Of a stretch of DNA of 26,483 nt, positions 23,543 through 26,483 are shown piece after piece. Position numbers and translations under genes: made by a program. Every line of letters begins with the position of its first letter. Position 1 is the stretch's first letter. This stretch comes from Caryophanales bacterium UBA6879 (GTDB lineage Bacteria; Bacillota_I; Bacilli_A; RFN20; CAG-288). The notes beneath the pieces are model-generated. The model worked only from the letters and a program-made list of their open reading frames with translations, did not search any database and was not told the DNA's origin. The stretch covers positions 52,381 through 78,863 of the forward strand of contig DKCH01000054.1 of the NCBI GenBank assembly GCA_002449135.1, read 5' to 3'.

Positions 23543-23618
23543 GGACACTTAGCTCAGCTGGGAGAGCGTTTCCTTCACACGGAAGAGGTCGTAGGTTCGA
23601 CTCCTACAGCGTCCACCA
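23543..23618 (+). tRNA. tRNA-Val(CAC)
   Basis: 76 bases with encoded CCA. The anticodon stem is TTTCC/GGAAG and the loop TTCACAC, giving CAC, which reads GTG only. D stem GCTC/GAGC and T stem GTAGG/CCTAC are intact. The acceptor GGACACT/AGCGTCC has one A-C mismatch (5-68). A UAC valine tRNA must exist elsewhere to read the other codons. Confidence 0.92.
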
Positions 23619-23622
23619 TCAT

Positions 23623-23696
23623 GCCACTTTAGTTTATCGGTAAAACGACCGCCTTGTAAGCGGTAAAGGGTGATTCGACTTCGCCAAGTGGCACCA
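23623..23696 (+). tRNA. tRNA-Thr(UGU)
   Basis: 74 bases with encoded CCA. The acceptor GCCACTT/AAGTGGC is perfect, the anticodon stem is ACCGC/GCGGT and the loop CTTGTAA, anticodon UGU. T stem GGTGA/TCGCC has one G-U pair. It lies four bases after tRNA-Val and is surely cotranscribed with it. It shares acceptor and most of the D arm with tRNA-Thr(CGU) at 8003. Confidence 0.95.
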
Positions 23697-23701
23697 TTAT
23701 T

Positions 23702-23731
23702 AGGTATATATTTAGGTGTATACCTTTTTTT
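23702..23731 (+). terminator. Terminator after the tRNA pair
   Basis: AGGTATA (23702-23708) pairs with TATACCT (23719-23725) around a 10-base loop, followed by a run of seven Ts including the last arm base. Confidence 0.7.
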
Positions 23732-23789
23732 ATTTTTGGCTATCTTTTAAATTCTATTTATTTTAAAATATGAATAGAAAGGGCAAATT

Positions 23790-24989
23790 ATGTCAAAATT
23801 AAAAGGAAACTTACTATACGCACAATCAGGTGGGCCAACATCTGTAATAAATTCTTCTTTATATGGAACTATTGTCGAAGCAAAAAAACATGAAGAAATT
23901 GAAAAAATCTATTTAGGATTAAACGGATTAGAAGGAATATTAAAAGAAAAACTTGTCACTGATAAAGATATTGATGATATTGAACTACTAAAACAAACAC
24001 CTGGTGCATTCTTAGGCTCTTGTCGATACAAGATTCCTGATTCAAGTGAAGATTCTTCTATTTATTTTAAATTATTAGAAATCTTTAAAAAATATAACAT
24101 TAGGTACTTTTTCTATAATGGTGGAAACGATTCTATGGATACCTGCTATAAAATTTCAAAATTCTTTAAACAAAATTCATATGAACTAAGAGTTATGGGT
24201 ATTCCTAAAACCATAGATAATGATTTGGCTAATACTGATCATTGCCCTGGTTTTGCTTCAGCAAGCTCTTATATTGCTAATACTGTTGCTAATATTGTAG
24301 CTGACTCAAAATCATATCCAGAAGGAAAAATAACAGTAATTGAAGTAATGGGAAGAAACGCTGGATGGTTAACTTTATCTAGTTATTTAGCTATTCTTTC
24401 TAATTTAGGTCCTGATTTAGTTTACCTACCAGAAGAAGAATTTGATATTGAAAAATTCAAAAAAGACGTAATTGAAATTTATAACAAGAAAAAATACGTA
24501 GTCGCAGTAGTAAGTGAAGGTATAAAAGATAAAGAAGGTAATTTAATATTAAAAAATAAGCCTAAGGACTCCTTTGGTCACATGCAAATGGGTGGAGTTT
24601 GCTTCTATTTAACTTCGCTTTTTGAAAATTATAAAACTAGACCAATCGAACTTTCTTTAGCTCAACGCGCAGATAGTTTAACAATTACTACTACCGATTC
24701 CAAAGAAGCTATAAATTCTGCTAGATATGCTGTTAAGAAAGCAGTTCACGGAATTAGCGATAAAATGGTAATAATTAAAAGAATCTCTTCTAAACCATAT
24801 AAGATTAAATATGGTTTATGTAACCTAAATGAAGTTGCTGACTTTGAAAAGAAAGTTCCATTAGAACTAATTAAAGAAGCTCATAATGGTAATATAAGTA
24901 ATATAAAAACTTATATATGTCCATTAATAGAAAAACATATAAAAATTAAAACAAAAAATGGAATTGTTAAATTTACAAAACTTAAATAA
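23790..24989 (+). CDS. pfp: 6-phosphofructokinase, pyrophosphate-dependent type
   Basis: 399 residues. The enzyme phosphorylates fructose 6-phosphate to the 1,6-bisphosphate in glycolysis. The phosphoryl-donor loop is GGNDS with Asp114 where ATP enzymes have Gly, and the catalytic motif is PKTIDND with Lys140 (ATP enzymes have Gly) and the base Asp143; this Asp/Lys pair is the hallmark of use of pyrophosphate instead of ATP, which makes the step reversible. QSGGPTSVIN (12-21), the substrate motif MGRNAGWLT (187-195) and HMQMGG near 262 complete the fold. ATG at 23790 has AAAGGG upstream, and TAAAAT at 23764-23769 may be the -10. Terminators on both sides make it a single-gene transcript. Confidence 0.93.
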   Translation: MSKLKGNLLYAQSGGPTSVINSSLYGTIVEAKKHEEIEKIYLGLNGLEGILKEKLVTDKDIDDIELLKQTPGAFLGSCRYKIPDSSEDSSIYFKLLEIFKKYNIRYFFYNGGNDSMDTCYKISKFFKQNSYELRVMGIPKTIDNDLANTDHCPGFASASSYIANTVANIVADSKSYPEGKITVIEVMGRNAGWLTLSSYLAILSNLGPDLVYLPEEEFDIEKFKKDVIEIYNKKKYVVAVVSEGIKDKEGNLILKNKPKDSFGHMQMGGVCFYLTSLFENYKTRPIELSLAQRADSLTITTTDSKEAINSARYAVKKAVHGISDKMVIIKRISSKPYKIKYGLCNLNEVADFEKKVPLELIKEAHNGNISNIKTYICPLIEKHIKIKTKNGIVKFTKLK

Positions 24990-24992
24990 AAA

Positions 24993-25024
24993 TGCTGCTA
25001 GAACTAACCTTCTAGCAGTTTTTA
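24993..25024 (+). terminator. Terminator after the phosphofructokinase gene
   Basis: CTGCTAGAA (24995-25003) and TTCTAGCAG (25010-25018) form nine perfect pairs around a 6-base loop, followed by a T-run. Confidence 0.9.
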
Positions 25025-25029
25025 TTTCA

Positions 25030-25059
25030 TAAAAAAAGTCTAAGTGTAACCTTAGACTT
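25030..25059 (-). terminator. Terminator of the rplM-rpsI operon
   Basis: AAGTCTAAG (25036-25044) and CTTAGACTT (25051-25059) form nine pairs around a 6-base loop. On the minus strand seven Ts follow. It is 13 bases beyond the rpsI stop. Confidence 0.9.
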
Positions 25060-25072
25060 AAAAACATATAGA

Positions 25073-25489
25073 TTAACGTTTTGAGAATTGAGGAGCACGA
25101 CGAGCGCCTTTTAAACCGTACTTCTTTCTTTCCTTGACTCTGGAATCTACTCTTAATAAACCAGCAGTCTTTAATGAAGAACGATATTCCTCAGTAACCT
25201 TTAATAAAGCTCTAGCGATACCTAATTTAATAGCATCGGTTTGACCTTTAAAGCCACCACCCTTAACAAAAACTTTAGCATCGAACTTATCTAAGTTATT
25301 AGTAACATTAAATGGTTCTTTTAAAATAATAACATCAGTTTCGTAAGGTAAATATTCTTTAGCATCTTTACCATTAATAGAAATCTTACCAGTGCCAGGA
25401 GCTAAATAGACTCTAGCGATAGAAGACTTACGTCTACCGGTACCATAATAATAAGTAACAGTAGTTTTCTTAGTTTGCTTAGTTGCCAT
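25073..25489 (-). CDS. rpsI: 30S ribosomal protein S9
   Basis: 138 residues, slightly long because of a Lys/Thr-rich N-terminus. S9 is in the 30S head, and its C-terminal tail touches the P-site tRNA. YYGTGRRKSSIARVYLAPGT, GGGFKGQTDAIKLGIARAL and the terminal tail KERKKYGLKGARRAPQFSKR are intact, including the final Lys-Arg. SD AGGAA/GGAGG precedes ATG at 25489, 11 bases after rplM. Confidence 0.98.
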   Translation of the reverse strand: MATKQTKKTTVTYYYGTGRRKSSIARVYLAPGTGKISINGKDAKEYLPYETDVIILKEPFNVTNNLDKFDAKVFVKGGGFKGQTDAIKLGIARALLKVTEEYRSSLKTAGLLRVDSRVKERKKYGLKGARRAPQFSKR

Positions 25490-25500
25490 TTTGTTCCTCC

Positions 25501-25944
25501 CTATAATTTAATTTCCTTAACTTCAGGTTTTTGAGCTTCATGTTTATGGTTATTATCTGCATAAACAAATAATTTCTTACCAATCTTACGGCCTAAAGAA
25601 CCTTTAGGAAGCATACCCTTAACAACTTTTTCCATAAGCTCAGTAGGGTATTTAGTAAGCATTTCACCAGCACTTCTCTTCTTAAGACCACCGGTCCATC
25701 CAGAGACTCTGTAATAATACTTATCTCTAAGCTTATTGTTTCCTGACATGGTGACTTGGGCAGCATTAATAATAATGACATAATCCCCACAATCAACATT
25801 AGGAGTATAATTAGGCTTATCTTTTCCCATTAAGATAACAGCCACCTCAGAGGCTAAACGACCGAGAGGTTTGTTAGCTGCATCAACAATGTACCATTTT
25901 CTAGTAACTTCAATAGGTTTAACTAATGTAGTTTGACGTTGCAT
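25501..25944 (-). CDS. rplM: 50S ribosomal protein L13
   Basis: 147 residues, normal length. L13 is an early-assembly 50S protein. RKWYIVDAANKPLGRLASEV (16-35), the GDYVIIINAAQVTMSGNKL-like stretch and the C-terminal VKGMLPKGSLGRKIGKKLFVY are typical. SD AAAGGA precedes ATG at 25944. It is the first gene of a two-gene operon with rpsI, expressed from its own promoter and an L13-leader-like 5' region. Confidence 0.98.
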   Translation of the reverse strand: MQRQTTLVKPIEVTRKWYIVDAANKPLGRLASEVAVILMGKDKPNYTPNVDCGDYVIIINAAQVTMSGNNKLRDKYYYRVSGWTGGLKKRSAGEMLTKYPTELMEKVVKGMLPKGSLGRKIGKKLFVYADNNHKHEAQKPEVKEIKL

Positions 25945-25965
25945 ATTTTTTCATCCTTTCAAATC

Positions 25966-26012
25966 AAGCAAATTGTCTAACCTTACCGGGGTTAAGTTTT
26001 GCAATTTAGCCA
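25966..26012 (-). ncRNA. L13-leader-like 5' RNA of rplM
   Basis: Between the promoter and rplM the transcript can fold into an outer stem GC(T)AAATTG/CAATTTGC (26002-26010 with 25968-25975, one bulge) and an inner stem TTAACC/GGTTAG (25990-25995 with 25977-25982) with a 7-base loop, separated by an asymmetric 1+6 internal loop. This agrees with the L13 leader class known upstream of rplM in low-GC Gram-positives, thought to bind L13 and limit its own synthesis. A covariance-model search would confirm it. Confidence 0.65.
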
Positions 26013-26018
26013 TGTATT

Positions 26019-26047
26019 ATGATACTAATTAAATTAATTAGTGTCAA
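26019..26047 (-). promoter_or_regulatory. Promoter of rplM-rpsI with palindromic spacer
   Basis: TTGACA (26042-26047) and TATCAT (26019-26024) are 17 bases apart on the minus strand; the start is near 26012. The spacer is itself a perfect palindrome: 26024-26042 reads ACTAATTAA A TTAATTAGT, nine-base arms. The -35 begins two bases after the stop of the upstream HAD gene, and no terminator lies between. Confidence 0.75.
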
Positions 26048-26048
26048 T

Positions 26049-26483
26049 CTATTTTTTACTATCTTTAATAATTTGATCAACTTTTTTAACTAACTCATCA
26101 ATGGTCTTACAAACCATATTAGGATTGTAAGCCTCAAGTTTTTCTAAATTTGCAGTATGATAATAATTAACAGAGATTATTTTAACATCAGCATTTCGAC
26201 AAGATTCTATATCCCTCAAAGAATCACCAATATAAATAATATCTTCGTTTTTTAAATTATAGTCTTTTAAAACTTGAGCCAAGGAATCGCATTTATTTAC
26301 ACCATATTTTGATCCAGAATAAATTTTTTCAAAAATGCTTGGATCTAACCCCAAAATATTCAATGAAATTTTACATGTGATTAAGGAACGACCAGTAAGC
26401 AAAATTAAATGTATACCGCTTTGTTTAATTTTATAAAGTAAATCTATCAAACGTGAATCAATTGGTGGTATACACTGTTTATG
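26049..26483 (-). CDS. HAD-superfamily phosphatase, 5'-truncated by window edge
   Basis: The frame stays open to the window end, adding about 11 codons beyond the TTG at 26450 that would be the first possible start; those codons continue a sensible helix (PPIDSRLIDLL), so the gene is partial. Visible HAD motifs are the Thr motif ILLTGR, a Lys in the third motif region and the acidic pair GDSLRDIESC, which binds magnesium. The nucleophile motif DxDGT lies off the window. The layout resembles phosphoglycolate-phosphatase-like HAD enzymes; the substrate cannot be told. It ends in TAG two bases before the rplM promoter and may read through into that operon. Confidence 0.85.
   Translation of the reverse strand, partial: HKQCIPPIDSRLIDLLYKIKQSGIHLILLTGRSLITCKISLNILGLDPSIFEKIYSGSKYGVNKCDSLAQVLKDYNLKNEDIIYIGDSLRDIESCRNADVKIISVNYYHTANLEKLEAYNPNMVCKTIDELVKKVDQIIKDSKK

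Noticed and set aside
26024..26042. Palindrome as a terminator of the HAD gene
   Set aside because: The stem is all A-T apart from its outer pairs and no T-run follows on the minus strand; its placement inside the promoter fits an operator better.
26448..26450. TTG as the true start of the HAD gene
   Set aside because: The essential N-terminal nucleophile motif is missing and the frame stays open to the window edge.
1..26483. TGA read as tryptophan (Mycoplasma code)
   Set aside because: map and infA end correctly at TGA, and the tryptophans checked use TGG.
1..26483. CRISPR array, insertion sequence or prophage
   Set aside because: No regularly spaced repeats, transposase, integrase or phage gene is visible on either strand.

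Overview
The window is a very AT-rich bacterial chromosome segment. Its gene content and order (fused S10–spc–alpha ribosomal operon, zinc-type S14 and L36, low-GC style rplM-rpsI unit with an L13-type leader, PPi-type phosphofructokinase) suggest a small-genome low-GC Firmicute/Tenericute-like Bacillus, of the kind found among uncultured gut Bacilli or near Acholeplasma. It is not a classical Mycoplasma: map ends in a well-placed TGA, infA ends in TGATAA, and the tryptophan codons I checked are TGG, so standard decoding fits. The exact taxon cannot be fixed from the sequence alone.

Layout. 1-5275 (+): the 3' part of a SNF2-family helicase gene, then a large unrecognised protein that appears to be built of DNA-binding helix-turn-helix modules, closed by a bidirectional terminator. 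5293-5646 (-): nrdI, with a dyad-rich control region. 5830-7962 (+): a flavin-reductase-like protein, a membrane-anchored serine hydrolase and the mechanosensitive channel MscL, then tRNA-Thr(CGU). 8157-23054 (-): 29 genes in one gapless ribosomal superoperon, rpsJ to rplQ, including secY, adk, map, infA and rpoA but lacking rpmD (L30). 23055-23209: its leader and promoter. 23329-23731 (+): promoter, tRNA-Ile(GAU), tRNA-Val(CAC), tRNA-Thr(UGU) and terminators. 23790-24989 (+): a PPi-type phosphofructokinase. 25073-25944 (-): rpsI and rplM with an L13-leader-like RNA. 26049-26483 (-): the 3' part of a HAD phosphatase gene.

Most of the window makes the translation and protein-export core: 26 ribosomal proteins in the superoperon and rplM-rpsI, plus IF-1, the SecY channel, RNA polymerase alpha, adenylate kinase and the N-terminal methionine peptidase. 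The best places to look for something undescribed are the regulatory RNA and DNA: the structured S10-operon leader with a possible switch onto the rpsJ ribosome-binding site, a perfect palindrome filling the rplM promoter spacer, and two dyads at the nrdI promoter. Others are the helicase plus HTH-array pair at the left edge, the ~118-residue Lys/Thr/Ala-rich head on ribosomal protein L23, and single A-C mismatches in helices of three of the four tRNAs. I saw no CRISPR array, insertion sequence, prophage gene or plasmid function.
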